Source of the DNA: Agrypnia vestita
Taxonomy: Eukaryota; Arthropoda; Insecta; Trichoptera; Phryganeidae
Length of the DNA: 64,000 nucleotides
Assembly (NCBI GenBank): GCA_016648135.1
Contig: JADDOH010005040.1
Coordinates: 42,822-106,821 of the forward strand
Direction: 5' to 3'
The notes under the pieces were generated by a model that had not been told where the DNA came from, ran no database searches, and saw nothing but the letters and a program-made list of their open reading frames with translations. A program made the translations under genes and the position numbers. Numbering within the stretch: the first letter of the stretch is position 1; every line of letters begins with the position of its first letter. Of this stretch, positions 32,781 to 44,613 are shown piece after piece.

Positions 32781-34165
32781 TTTTTATGTATATCGATTTT
32801 TAAATCTCCGCTCTGGCTATAAAATCATTTACAAAAACGTACATATATCTCACTTTCGTATACTGCAAAATCGCGGATTTGTTTTTATACCCCTCGTTTA
32901 TACATAAATAAATTAAACAAAATGTACTGTCAAATTGCGTACTGTGCAAAATTAAGATAATTATAAAAGATAATCGCAGCGTAAGTTCATTGTTTAGATT
33001 GTAATGCGTAATATAAATATTGGATATATCTTTATCTCTGAATTGAAATTTTTAATGTAATTTAAAATGCTTATCTTCATTTATTTTACCCGAGAGTCAT
33101 CAAATATTTTTTATCGGTTCAAATAAAAATTTCGAACGATCCAATTATTTTTTGGACGAACACAAAGAAAATTCCAGCGCAGAGTGTCCGACAACTGAGT
33201 AATATGAACATTCGCACAGTGTGTGAGAGTGCTCCAACTTGACACTAATGAGGTGCCAGAGACGCCGGGTGACAAGCACAAGTAAGCATTACCTGACGCT
33301 TCTGACAGTTTATCTATTAGCATCATTATATCATGCGGAAACTTTTCCATTTATCTCCTGGAAAACTCTAGTGTCGTCACGAAAAGTATGACAAGTCGTT
33401 ATGTATCGTGAGGAAAAATTTGTAATTCTGATTCGAAAAAAAATCATCGATGATTGAGAGTGAATTCGCGAATGTTCCGAGTAATTAATATATTTTTAAA
33501 TCTATTAATTTCACAATATATCATGATTTAATTAATTAAAAAATTATAAATAAATAATTTTTTGAAGATATGCTACGCTTTCTTTGCATATTTCTTTGCA
33601 TATATTCGATTTTTGAACATCACCCATGCAGTCTCCAAATATTCAACACGTTGTTTTAAAGTTTAAAATAATGTGTTTAATATTTGGATATTAATGGAAG
33701 ATTACTAGTTTTAATCGAAATAATGAATTCATGTCGAAAATGTATAGTCAACCACGCTGAAATTTTCAGTGCTCTAGGTAGTTAAGAAATTAGTGAAAAA
33801 TCAATTTACAACATTCTACCACAAAAAATAAACAAAGACAGTTAAATAAAAGCATGTAACAAGCCATAGGTTGAAAACATTATTTGCATCAATCTAAACA
33901 AATGCGCATTTGTATTTAAGTATTTATTACAACTTATTTAACTGTAATTATACATTATAATTCTCAAGTGTTAAATTTATAAATATTATTTAATATATTT
34001 CATTGTGATTTTTTTAAATATATTAAAATTCAAAGGAACTTCCCCCTACATTAGACAATTGGATATTGGAAAACATTTCAGTAATAGAGTTTTGAAGTTC
34101 AGACATATCTTAGTAAAATTCATTCATAGATAATTCTTCCGTATGTAGAAAATTGTCATCATCAC
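32781..34165. other. AT-rich intergenic DNA
   Basis: A 79-codon minus ORF (33111-33350) in slightly GC-richer sequence has no recognisable features. Otherwise nothing seen. Confidence 0.4.
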
Positions 34166-34180
34166 TCATCACTCTTGGCA

Positions 34181-34249
34181 CTATAACCCTTGGTGGGTCT
34201 TGGCCTCCTCAATAATCTTCCTCCACTCATCTCGGTCTAGTGCCAGCTC
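34181..34249 (-). pseudogene. Non-LTR retrotransposon ORF C-terminus, RTE-like
   Basis: The minus strand encodes ELALDRDEWRKIIEEAKTHQ then GL and a stop at 34181-34183. This is a characteristic end of insect RTE-type LINE ORF2 (DR..W..I...A.THQGL). It is followed in its own 3' direction by a short TGATGATGA-rich tail. Only the last 22 codons remain. Confidence 0.75.
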
Positions 34250-35280
34250 AAATAGTATAAATTGTCAATAGTATAAAAATATATTTCTAATTTTTTCTTA
34301 GTACCTATCTTACATTAAACATAATTTTTAGTTTAACCATTGATTTGCAAGAATAATGGTGAGTTTAATTTTTTAATCTACTAAAAACATCTTATAAAAC
34401 AGTATGGACACAAAATAGAATATTATGGAGATGTTTCTTAATTTTTACCACAAAACCAAAAGTTGTTAGACATTTAGTTGAGTGTGGATACCGTAATAAA
34501 TAACTGGGACAAATGGACCTAAAGTTTTGTATGAACATTAAATTAGACATGGAGATGGATACAAATGTATTTCTGTCATTATTTTTCAACTTTACGGAGG
34601 GTTCCAAACTTTTAAATAAATTCTAACAACAGGGAGAGATTAGTGGATTTCAGAAGAATAAACTTCTTAAGATATTTAAAATAAATGGAAATAAATTTAA
34701 AAATAACAATTTACCTATTACGGGCATGAGAACTTGATGAATAAAAAAGTGTTAGTTAAATTAGTTTAAACAACTACCAGATTTTAGTCTACCGGTTTCG
34801 AGATATACCCGTCTCTTCATCAGGACCGACACCACACCACTATGTTCACAACACTATACACTACAACCATAGTACTGTTAACCTTTCACCAATATTTATC
34901 ACATGCATGTTATTCTTGTCAAAGACTAGCATGCACTATCTTGCCTACAGAACGATCAGGAATCTACTTGATAAATATATTGTAACATTACGATAAGCCA
35001 TGATTACCCATTATTGTGGCGAAACTCAACACAAAAACAGACTTGGCAAAATCCTGAACCCAGTACGAATAGCTTGTCATGCCCTACGATATATCATATC
35101 ATTTCACTTTATCTTACGTCGCAACAATCGATATTTATAATTTCCTTAGGACTCCTCAATGATTCGACGGCTTCGCTCCATATCTCAATTTACGTCTCCC
35201 CAACCTCACTTTCGTGAATAATAAATACCCCGCATCACACAAGACACGGTTCTACTTTCTAATTTCCACTCATCCATTCC
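34250..35280. other. AT-rich intergenic DNA with a hammerhead-like phrase
   Basis: The minus strand at 34790-34830 reads TCCTGATGAAGAGACGGG and then ATCTCGAAACCGGTAGAC. No gene recognised; the other small ORFs are not convincing. Confidence 0.4.
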
Positions 35281-35283
35281 AAA

Positions 35284-35439
35284 ATGGCGTCGCTGGAATC
35301 AAAGTTTCGCTTCATTACACATCTGTTCGATCTGCATACGTTTTCTGCTGTGGAACAAAGCGATCAAATTAGGAAAGGGTCGGGTTCCGAACCCTCTTCG
35401 CCGGAAGGAGGAAGTCGCTTCCGTCTTGAACACGACTAA
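35284..35439 (+). CDS. Candidate 51-residue small protein or first coding exon
   Basis: ATG in the context CCAAAATGG, close to the insect translation-start consensus, opens a 51-codon frame ending in TAA. The peptide begins MASLESKFRF and ends GGSRFRLEHD. It has a mixed, non-repetitive composition (Ser/Glu/Gly-rich middle GSGSEPSSPEGG) and lies in an island of clearly higher GC (about 35275-35600). No signal peptide, membrane segment or known domain is seen. No splice donor obviously extends it. It could be a genuine small ORF, a transposon-derived piece or a chance ORF in a GC-rich conserved element. Confidence 0.3.
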   Translation: MASLESKFRFITHLFDLHTFSAVEQSDQIRKGSGSEPSSPEGGSRFRLEHD

Positions 35440-36435
35440 TCCATAACCGGAGCTGAACCTGGCCATCGTTTAACCTAATAAATATTTCAATTCCGTTCGC
35501 AGCCATTAACAAGTCCCGCGCCAACTGACTGTTCACACGGCGAAACAAATGGCGCAACTATCTCCGCTCACGGCGGCGGTTGCCGCTTCTTGCGCTTGAG
35601 GAGGTGAAGATTTACAACTTGTAATGTTTCAAGTACGCTGTGTCGGAGCATCACCAAGTCGTGGTTATTGATGTATTGTAGTTTAAGCGGCTTATTCCAA
35701 TACGTATTTTCTTCGGAATGTATTTCAATTCCTAACAACGTGTGTTGGAACAAGGATCTTTGCAAGATCAGTGTCAGATTCTAGTGTCAGGTTAAATTCT
35801 ATCATTCATCATTTTTATTTTTCTAATCCCTACTATGCCTTCCAACTTATCACGTTTTAGGACTTTTAAAATAATTTATATATAATACATAAAAAATATA
35901 TGCGTATAGAGGTAGATATTAGGAAAGTACCTATATTAAATTTCAAATAATGATTTCATTTTTAATGGAAATTACGGGTACATGCCGTGAAAAATACATC
36001 ATGTAATTTAATTTGGTGTGTTTTGTTGGATATATTCATATACAATATCAACCCAACATCTGCTGTACAAAAAATTCATACATTTTGTTTTATAATTACC
36101 TTGGGACTCAAAGGATTAATTTGGTAATGCACATCCGAATAGCGGATGTCGAATGAGAGGGTTGTTAATTAGTTCATTCAGTTAACATAGTTTTTCCAGC
36201 AGGCGAACCATGAGATGATAACGTGGTGCTTCTAGGCACACGCCCTGGGCGGCCTTCTGAAGCTCCCGCTTTTAAGGCGATCGTCTGGCAACGCGAGCGA
36301 AATTCACCACCTTTCCTCATTATTTTTTTGCATTTTGTCACATGTTTAGATTGAAAAGTATCAAATTAAAATATTTTTAATACATATGTCTCTCTAAAAT
36401 GATAAAACTCAATTATTCAATCAAATAATATTTTT
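35440..36435. other. Intergenic DNA, GC-rich in places
   Basis: GC-richer stretches at about 35500-35600 (ACGGCGGCGGTTGCCGC) and 36195-36300 (GCCCTGGGCGGCCTTCTGAA). Minus ORFs of 62-65 codons are not recognised. Possible regulatory elements; nothing firm. Confidence 0.35.
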
Positions 36436-36439
36436 TTAT

Positions 36440-36800
36440 TTTTGTAGATTGACATTTATAAGTATTTATTGCATTATTTGTATGTACTATCTGCTTATAT
36501 TTTATTTATTACACCTACATGTTTCGAAAAAACTTTACCTTCCTCAGGGTGTTTTAAAAATCTCAAAATATCAAAATGAATAATGTCTTTTGTTTTTTCT
36601 AAATTATTTGAACAATTATTTTAAATATTATTGCTGAAGCTTAAAATAATTTTTCAAATAATTTAGAAAAATAAAAAGCTGATGAAAAGGTTTTTCTGAA
36701 ACATGTATGTGTCATTAATAAAATATAAGTAGATACATACAAATAATACAATAATGTAATACAAATAATACAATCAATATTTAAATAATAAATTACTTAT
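36440..36800. repeat. Long imperfect palindrome, about 350 bp
   Basis: Outer arms (about 36445-36535 and 36692-36795) share inverted ACATGTTTCG/CTGAAACATGT, TAATAAATAAAATATAAG and GTACATACAAATAATRCAAT. Inner arms (36592-36624 and 36641-36672) share inverted TTTTTCTAAATTATTTGAAC-type sequence. Each outer arm carries one of the CTGA(T/G)GA...GAAACATG phrases. Probably a fold-back element or two head-to-head repeat ends. Confidence 0.65.
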
Positions 36801-37190
36801 TTAATCATGATGTTTTAGAAATGAAGAAAATTGCTCCACTTTATGGGCTTTTTTAACTGTATGGGTAAGTGTCAAGATTTTTTCAATAATATTACATTAA
36901 CGATTATCATTATTGAATAAAAAATGTCTTTTAATCGTCCAAATAGTTTTCTAACTAATTAATTGATTTAATAATTATTTTTTTGTCATTTAAGAAAGAA
37001 ATATGCTTTTAAAATATGTGGAACCTAATAAATAAATTTCAATTTGATACCTTTCCATACATAAATATGATTCAATAATACGTTACTATGGTGAATTTTT
37101 AATCCATATAACAGCTGCAAAAAGCATCGATGACTATTTAAGCTCACTATTTATCAACATTGGCTACCTTAAAGTCTACCAAAAAACAAG
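36801..37190. other. AT-rich intergenic DNA
   Basis: Nothing recognised. Confidence 0.4.
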
Positions 37191-37662
37191 TGTAACCCAG
37201 CGATAATAACGCTGGATAACACTTTTTCACTTGCTAGAATAATCAATTTCACTCTCGCGCGTAAAAGTCGCACTTTTATTATTTCGCCACATATGTACTT
37301 CGCTCGATTATTTCGCTTAATATCTGTCGCTCTGAAATTCCACGACTGGCTATCGTCCGTCGTCGGCTTTCGTCCCGTGGCTAATTTCGCACCGTTAGAA
37401 TTGTTAAAATAAATTCAATTGCGCAGCGCGGTGCTGCTTTATATATGCGAGACGCTGGTCTTTTGAACTCTCGAAAAGATTCCTTTCCTTTCTAGTATTT
37501 TGGAGAAGGCTTCCGTCGCTTCAAAGCTGTTCCAGGCGTCTCGCGAATGTTGTAGACAATCCTTGAGTGCTACAGGCTGTTCTAGAGCATTCCGTAGTGT
37601 TGTTCCGAAGTGATATATTACAAGGGATTCGGACAATTCTTTCTACTTACCATTTCGTTACA
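37191..37662 (-). mobile_element. Solo LTR 1 (retrotransposon)
   Basis: On the minus strand the 472-bp unit begins TGTAACGAAATGG and ends CTGGGTTACA, so it has TG...CA ends and an inverted TGTAAC/GTTACA. It has a TATA box (CATATATAAAGCAGC) about mid-way and AATAATAAAAG downstream as a possible polyadenylation signal. The GCGAAATAAT..CGAGCGAAGTA segment is shared with the LTRs at 50115 and 57014. There is no gag/pol sequence or partner LTR in the window. Flanking 4-5 bp do not match, so the insertion site has decayed or a boundary is slightly off. Confidence 0.6.
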
Positions 37663-37815
37663 GTATGATGGCGGACCAAAAGTCACTGTGTGTAACCCTA
37701 ATTCTGTTTCTTACGCAGAGCCGACAACTGACAAATATGCAAGTAACAAAATTGGTGCCAACGCAAAATATTATATTATGGGATGGGCAGGACCTGTAAC
37801 GCGACATTGTATAAT
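37663..37815. other. Unassigned, moderately GC-rich sequence
   Basis: Between the LTR and element I. The 91-codon plus frame (37610-37885) spans both repeats and is not a gene. Confidence 0.35.
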
Positions 37816-37817
37816 AT

Positions 37818-38095
37818 TCGGCCGTATTCTGAAAATAGCAATATTACTATTTCGATATCCTGACAGTTATTATATAACATTGTGATGTCAGCTATTGTAT
37901 AACATTACTTTCAAATCTGTCAAACTTATTTACAATTTATTAATAACTTAACGTTTGTGTACGTTTTAGAGCGTTCTTATTGAATTCATCCATTTCAAAC
38001 ATGTCAAACATAAAACGTCAAAATTGACGGCATTCCAATGTTACAGAATTGCTGTCAAGATACCAAAAGAAAAATTATTTTCAGAAGAAGGCCGA
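37818..38095. mobile_element. Inverted-repeat element I (278 bp)
   Basis: Ends are TCGGCCGTATTCTGAAAATA and, inverted, TCGGCCTTCTTCTGAAAATA. Non-coding interior. A related terminus occurs at 9766-9800. Fits a non-autonomous DNA transposon; target duplication not clear. Confidence 0.6.
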
Positions 38096-38594
38096 TTATG
38101 TCATTTTTTTGGATTGAAATGTCGATTTCCTTTGAAATTTGAATATGTGACAATTTAGTTCTGAAACTACATTTATAGAAATCATAAAAAAATAATCTTG
38201 AAAATTTGAACACTGCTATCTTGATGTAGGTAGGTACTCTGTAGGTAGGTAATTTTTTTTAATCTCAGAATCATCCTTTATACACCTTCCGCGCCCGCTG
38301 TATAAGTTTGAAATACAAATAAATAAATCAATTTGTAATACGTATCACATAGGTACTAGCCATTATATTGTACCAGCGTGTTTTTTCTAATACTCGTTTA
38401 AATCATGACAAGTAAAATAAATTACGAGAACTTACTTCGTCAGAAAGCAGAATAATTAATTATTTTGATAAGAAAATTCGGAATTTTCTAATCATAATAA
38501 TAATAATAATTCTATAGATCATTCCTTTGATATTAATAAGGGTACATAAATGTTGCATACGAATTAAACAGAATAACATTTTGATAAAATAAAA
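38096..38594. other. AT-rich intergenic DNA
   Basis: Nothing recognised apart from a (TAA)n run near 38493-38512. Confidence 0.4.
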
Positions 38595-39042
38595 ATTTTG
38601 GAAATAAGAAATGTTAATAGTATATAAATTGAATATTAAAAATAACCAGGTATTTTTACAAATAATTATCTTTAAAATTTGTTTTCATGTTAGTAGGTAC
38701 TTAATTATTATTAATTTTACATGTATAATTTTCATGTTTTGACTGTCTATACCTACTTCGATTTTTGATTATTAATTTGTTAGTATACATTGTATCCTGA
38801 GGAAGGGGCTCTAAAACATGTTGATACTTTTCATTATGTAAGTAGTAAAAACAAAGTACATTTTTATTAATTATATAAATAGTTAATTGCTTTTATGAAA
38901 ATAAGTTTGAAGGAGCTATAATAATTGTATAGGATTAAAGTTAGAAATTTTGGAAATAAGAAAAAGTGTTAATAGTAAATTGAATATTATAAAAAAACAG
39001 GTCCTTTCTACAAATCTTCTTTTAAATTTGTTTTCTTATTAG

Positions 39043-39455
39043 TAACTAGCTGTTCGTACCCGGCGTTGCACGGGTTAAGGATTAAGTTGAAAATAAATTT
39101 GTGGGGGGAAACAAAGGTTTGATTCGAGCGGTATAGATTTGCTTCGAAAATATATCAGGGGGAGGAGAAAAGGTAAAAGGGGAGGGAGGAAATGTAGCCT
39201 ATGTTACCTGCCGAGTCCTAAAGAATAAATTTATAAATTTTGAGTCTGATTAGTCAAAAGGTACAGATTTGCATCGAAAATATGTCAGGGGGAGGGGAAG
39301 GGGTATGAGAATAGGGGGGAAAATGTTGCCTATGTTACCCGCCGGGTCCCAAAGCATAAGTATGCAAAATTTTAATCAAATCAGACAAACGGTGTGGATT
39401 TGTATAGAGAACAGACAGACAGACAGATAGACATTGAGGTTTATTGGTATAGATT
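39043..39455 (+). mobile_element. Element J, ACTAGCTGTTCGTACCC...GACAGACAGA...TATTGGTATAGAT
   Basis: Starts AACTAGCTGTTCGTACCCGG and ends in a GACAGACAGACAGATAGACA stretch followed by TTTATTGGTATAGATT. The interior is two tandem modules of about 130 bp (from 39131 and 39261), each with TTTGC(T/A)TCGAAAATATRTCA, a G-rich tract, CCTATGTTACC and CCGRGTCC. Such ends are common in insect dispersed repeats, probably truncated LINE or SINE 3' parts. It interrupts the second copy of the surrounding duplication. Confidence 0.7.
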
Positions 39456-39584
39456 AATTATTCATTTCACATATATTTATGTTGTCATTGTTTATACTTC
39501 AATTTTTGATTTTTGATTTTAAATATTTATTTTATTTATTTATTTATTGTTTATTTACATTAAGATTAGTTGATACAAGATACT

Positions 39585-39628
39585 AATAACTGCCACACTA
39601 GGTAAAAACCTGTTCTGTGGCAGTTATT
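39585..39628. repeat. Perfect 13-bp hairpin
   Basis: AATAACTGCCACA (39585-39597) pairs with TGTGGCAGTTATT (39616-39628). An inner AGGT-AAAA-ACCT stem makes a 44-nt rod. It is absent from the sister copy of the tandem duplication, so it arrived later. Confidence 0.8.
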
Positions 39629-39735
39629 CTCATATGGTATTTATTTAGTGGATAAAAATGACAATTGAAGAATCTTGACCATTGACCCGAAATATGTTGG
39701 TATTTTCAACAAATTAGTAGTGAAAACAATGCAAA

Positions 39736-42030
39736 TTCATATTAGTTATATGAATAAAAAAGATTATTTTTTTCATACTGTCTGTTACGTTTTATTTTTA
39801 TATTTATTTTTCATGCTGTTGCTTCCGGTTTATTAGAAACGTAGAATGTAGCTAATAATCAATTACTTCACGCCCTGTAATATATTATTTATGGAAACAA
39901 AATGCGCTCATTGTTTCGATACGAATAAGACTTCCTCGCTAATGGCTTTGTAATAGGGTAGGTGGGGTCACCACGTTGCCTTATGTGTTTACTGATAACC
40001 CTAGATAGATAAATAGGTGTTCAAATTCAACCCCTCGGGTATTCTAATTGGAATTTAGGCATTGCCTACCCCGAGGTATTTGTATGCCAAACATTGTAAA
40101 GGGACAATAATGTACATGTAAGGAGACGTGTATACAAATTATATTCTATGCCAATCAGTAGAAGTATCAGGTTGTTGATGCAGAACCTCGTATGTTTGCC
40201 TATTGATAATTATTTGATTGGCGTAAATGTACACTTATAGTTGACATATACAAAATATCCATTATATTTGTCGAGTTATGTGTAAATTAATTACTGATAC
40301 ATTTGATAAATATCCTAATATTAATTAAAATACATTTTATTATGCTCAAGTTAGTTATGCTAATGCCTAACATCATACTAAAAAAATGTTTTACAAATTT
40401 TAGTTGATTTCAAATTTCGATAAATGAAAACAAGTACTTATGTTTGTAAGTCATTGTTTTTTACTTTTACAAATATCACACTCCGCTCTGCAGGTGGACA
40501 TTCACTCAAAATGTTGTTTTTTCGTTAACAACCGTTATATGTCCTTAACATTTTAGAACAAGATTCCAAACATATTGATTCATCTCTAAAACTAAATATT
40601 GTTCAAAATTTATGAATTAATTTTGATTTTTTTTGATGTGTATGATCTGGATATGACATTATCACCTTACAAAATCACGTATTTTAAAATAATTACGTCT
40701 CTTACAGGTAAAACTCACTAACCGAAATATTGGCCAAAATGAGTTGCGATACAAACATTCATATTTTTTCCATCTCTATTCCAGATAAAAATCAAAAAAT
40801 AATATTCCGTATCTATTTATAGTTATTTACTGGTAAAATTCACAATTTGAATATTTTCAATAATTTTGAAAACACCTGTCGAATTTTGAAACCTAATTAT
40901 CTCAAAACTAGTCCATTGTCACTTATTGAGTTTTGTCTCTAAAGAGACGATTTAATACAAATTAAAATAAAGTTGGGTAAAATTAAGACGACATTATTAA
41001 AATTGTTTTAATCAATCGATCTATCGATATTTCATCGATAGGTGTATCGAAAAAATTAAGGGGAAACCATCCCTATTTATTTATAACTTTATTTAAAAAA
41101 AAATTACTTCAATTTATGGGCAAAAATTAACAAATCTTTACACTCTAACTGTACAAAACAAAACTTACATTCGAATATTTCGCATCACCGATTTTCTCGA
41201 AGAGAAACTATCCGAGACTATGAATAAGTTAAAGATTAAAATTTCCTCTGAATTCAAATCATGTTCATTCAAATAAACTATTCGCTATTTAATGTTAATA
41301 TATTCAGGCGATAAATCAATTTGGATTTTGTGAATGACGACAAATTTAACTTTGCTTTTACTTGCGCCTTCCGTCTAAAACACCCCAGGAGGATAGTACT
41401 CTTTAAAATTCAATAAATTTAGCCTCTCTGCCATGCTCACCGCTCCTGGACCTGTTTTATAACGAAATGTAGACCTCGTGAGAGTTACCGGACATCATTT
41501 TAAATACACTTTAACCTTGAGAGAGCGACAAATGTTCGCCCTGTAGTCCCCACCATCCCAGGGTGAGTTCTGTCAACCAACTTCGGGTCAATAAGGCCCA
41601 TTATCGTCTGATTGCGCGCTGTTAAATCCGTCAACCCTAGAGCAACGAGAATATGTACCTACATACCTACAGAGTGGGAGCCAGCGACCGCCAGACTTTC
41701 ATTATAGTATCAAACCTCAAGTAATTTCTCCAGGTGTGCACTATAGTAGGTAAGATGGTTTGGATATTATGACATTTGAGTTCGGGAGATTTTGACCGAT
41801 AACAAGTAATACAGGTATAATAAAATGTGTATTAAAATATAAAATAAAATCTTAAATAGTGCCCCGAATAAAATATTTAAATTCAGATTTATATATATTT
41901 GAATCAAATACGAAATGAATGACGTTAACGTAAATTACATAATTATTTATAGAGCTTCAAAGCGTCTGGCAATGAGTAATGTGAGTATACACTAGGTACT
42001 GTCCCGTTAGACATATTAAAAAATCAGGTA
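39736..42030. other. Intergenic DNA, moderately GC-rich at 41340-41720
   Basis: No recognised gene. The 41340-41720 interval is less AT-rich, lacks open frames of note and has no copy elsewhere in the window. Conserved non-coding sequence is one possibility. Confidence 0.35.
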
Positions 42031-42031
42031 G

Positions 42032-42150
42032 GTTATTTTTATGTATTATGTACTTACTCATTTTATTATTATTATGTACTTACTTATGTACTATGTACTA
42101 CTACGTATTATACCTATGTACTTACCTATATTACCTGTTATCTTACCTTC
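42032..42150 (+). repeat. Degenerate TATGTACTTAC-type simple repeat
   Basis: Irregular tandem units of TATGTA, TACTTAC and TATTA. The two overlapping 72-74-codon ORFs (Tyr/Leu-rich) are translations of this repeat and not genes. Confidence 0.7.
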
Positions 42151-44300
42151 ATATATATTGCAGTGTACAACTCAGAAAATATTTTACTTACAGAAAATAC
42201 TATGGCTTAATATTTTTATTTATTATTACTCTAATACAATATATACCTTTGGAATTTAAGAGGGATAATTAACTAAGTCACCTATTCAGAAATATAAATA
42301 AAATAAAAAGAAAGATAAATATTGCACGTTTCTTTGACATGTTTACTTTCGATAAAGATACGCTAGATCATTGTTTTCAATTTTTACAATCCATCGGGAA
42401 TATTTTAAAAATTACTTATATAGTATATTGTTTAATAAGTTTTTATAAATCATGATGCGATGTTTCCAAATTGAATGATGATTAATGATTACAATTTTAC
42501 CTTATAGTAAGAAATTTATTCTTGGAAAGGCGGTAAGGTGTGATTAGACTAACAAAATCTATAAATATTTTCGAACTAATAAATATCATCTCTCATAATT
42601 ACTATCAAGACATATGTGAATATAATAAATTGGCTAGGCGCGTACTCCTAGAACGTTAGGTAACAAATTATTATATTTTAATAATCGCATTTCAAAGAAG
42701 AGAATGCCATCACATAAACTGTTTCATAAAAAATACCTATATAAACAATTAGCCAAATAAGATTCTGATCTTATTTAAATTCATGTATTATCAATCGAAG
42801 CCATTAAAATCCCTTTCCTTCTAGGATGAAAAATTTTCATCCACAATGAGGATGTTTTGGTTAAATTTATCCGCTCTACTCGCCGTATATAAGGAGTAGA
42901 ATTATTGCATTTTGCTGTTTTTGCACTAACGAAATCATTCAGATGGCGTTTGTGCTTCATTCTATATTTTTATGTGTCCAATTTTAAAAACAAATTTTAC
43001 ACTCGTTCCTTTACATGCCAGGCTGTGAATCTAAGTTTTCATTAAAAGAAGAATTTCCGTAAATTTATTAGTCTTCTAGTTCGTCTTGCTACAACTACCA
43101 CGCTTTGAAGCTTTAAATTTAATTTCTCGTGCAATAAAGAATAGCGAGACATTCATATTACCTACAATGATATATGAAATTCCATACAAAAGATTTTTTT
43201 CACTGCTAATGCATCCATCTTCATGAATCTTTACATATGTTATTTAAATGTTAAAAATTGAATGAAATTTGTGAATTTTGATTTCACATTCAATAACAAA
43301 CAATTATAGGTAAATAAGTAAGACAATCGATTCATTAATTTAAAAAAATATATATGTACGTTTATAGTCAATGTGATTTATATTATATGTTTCGATGTAT
43401 TCTTAAATATTATTTTAAAAAATATCCATTTATACGCACAATAAGTGAGTAAAATATTCGTGATTTATTTTTATAAAATAAATGTTTACTTTCGTAAAAT
43501 ATACTATTTTTACTAGACTCTTATATGCAGTCTATTAAGAAAAATCGAAAAAGAATCTAATATAACTGACATTTTTCTTAAATTCATCCTAAAATATGAA
43601 GAAGAAAACATTTTAGTAAAACAGAATCATCTCATGTTTTTTTGGAATATGTAAAATGTGGAGAAAGTTTCCATAAAATGGCTTAGAGATAAATATGCAG
43701 TTTTGTCGGGAAAACTTTATATATTTTAGTAACCAAGTCTAGACAATGTGTTTAAATAAACCTGACAAAATGTCTTAAACTCGTAAAATTGCTGTATGGA
43801 TGTTTTTTTGTGACGAGCGTTCCAAACTTTTTATAAAAAAATCAGCAGTTTTCAAATGAAAAGGAAACAAACATTGCAATATCCATTCCAAAAAAGAAAT
43901 ATTTTAATAGTAATTTTTTAATAAAACTTTTATGAGCATACATTCATTCATCTTTTAACATTTTATAACAAATTTTGATCATTTGTCAACAAATTGGATT
44001 TTTTTTGGGTATGTTTTAGATAAAAAATATTTAAAATATATCAATTTACAGCTGTAAGCTTCTAGAAAAAATAACGTTAATCATATTACGTACTTTTTAA
44101 TACATTTTTTTTGTAATTTTTCTTAATAACACGTGAAAATTTTCATTAATCAGGCAATACTGCAAGTAGAGTTGCATGAAATTTTCCGAGCGACAAAGCC
44201 AAGCGATGACAGTCGCAACTCGTTAGGACCGTCTCTCTTCAATATTGCAGTTTTCGATTACAATTTTCTCCGCCGAACCGTAAACCCTCATCTTCAAAAT
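42151..44300. other. AT-rich intergenic DNA
   Basis: About 2 kb in which I recognise no gene and no repeat shared with the rest of the window. Confidence 0.4.
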
Positions 44301-44440
44301 ATGCAGTGATAATCCCCGGCTCATTCGGTCTGGTGGCCGCCAGCTCCAGGACGCCAGCAGCCCTCGCCGCAGCCGAGTCTTGTGCCGATCAAATTCCCCG
44401 CACGTAATCTCACCCCCGGGCCACTAGCCGTACTCTCGAT
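44301..44440. other. GC-rich island
   Basis: Clearly GC-rich (GGTGGCCGCCAGCTCCAGGA, GCAGCCCTCGCCGCAGCCG, ACCCCCGGGCCACTAGCC). Not repeated in the window and not a convincing frame. Candidate conserved regulatory element or exon. Confidence 0.45.
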
Positions 44441-44613
44441 ATCAGCGCATTAATCGATTCATCGGTAATTCTGATACCTCAGTGACCATTTTCAATCAAT
44501 GCTATAAATTTGACAACTCTTTAAAAACTACGTCTTTCCTCGATTCTGGATACGGGAAAATAGAGATTCCCAATCATAACGCATACTACTCATAATCTAA
44601 AAGTCTTCTATCT
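44441..44613. other. Flank between the GC island and fold-back element
   Basis: Nothing recognised. Confidence 0.35.

Larger units (their letters stand above)
38595..39735 (+). repeat. Diverged tandem duplication (copies at 38595-38860 and 38946-39735)
   Basis: Both copies start ATTTTGGAAATAAGAAA and share AATTGAATATTA, TTTAAAATTTGTTTTC, TTAATTATT, ATTTTTGATT and finally a (A)ACATGTTG(A/G)TA...TTTTC phrase. The second copy is split by element J (39043-39455), and a 13-bp hairpin (39585-39628) lies within it. The paired copies imply a local duplication predating the insertion of J. Confidence 0.6.

Noticed and set aside
41011..41045. TATCGATA (DREF-type) site with a small ATCGATAG hairpin as a promoter
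   Set aside because: A single short motif in AT-rich DNA with no start-like context or coding sequence near it.
42041..42272. Two overlapping Leu/Tyr-rich ORFs resembling membrane proteins
   Set aside because: They are translations of a degenerate TATGTACTTAC simple repeat.
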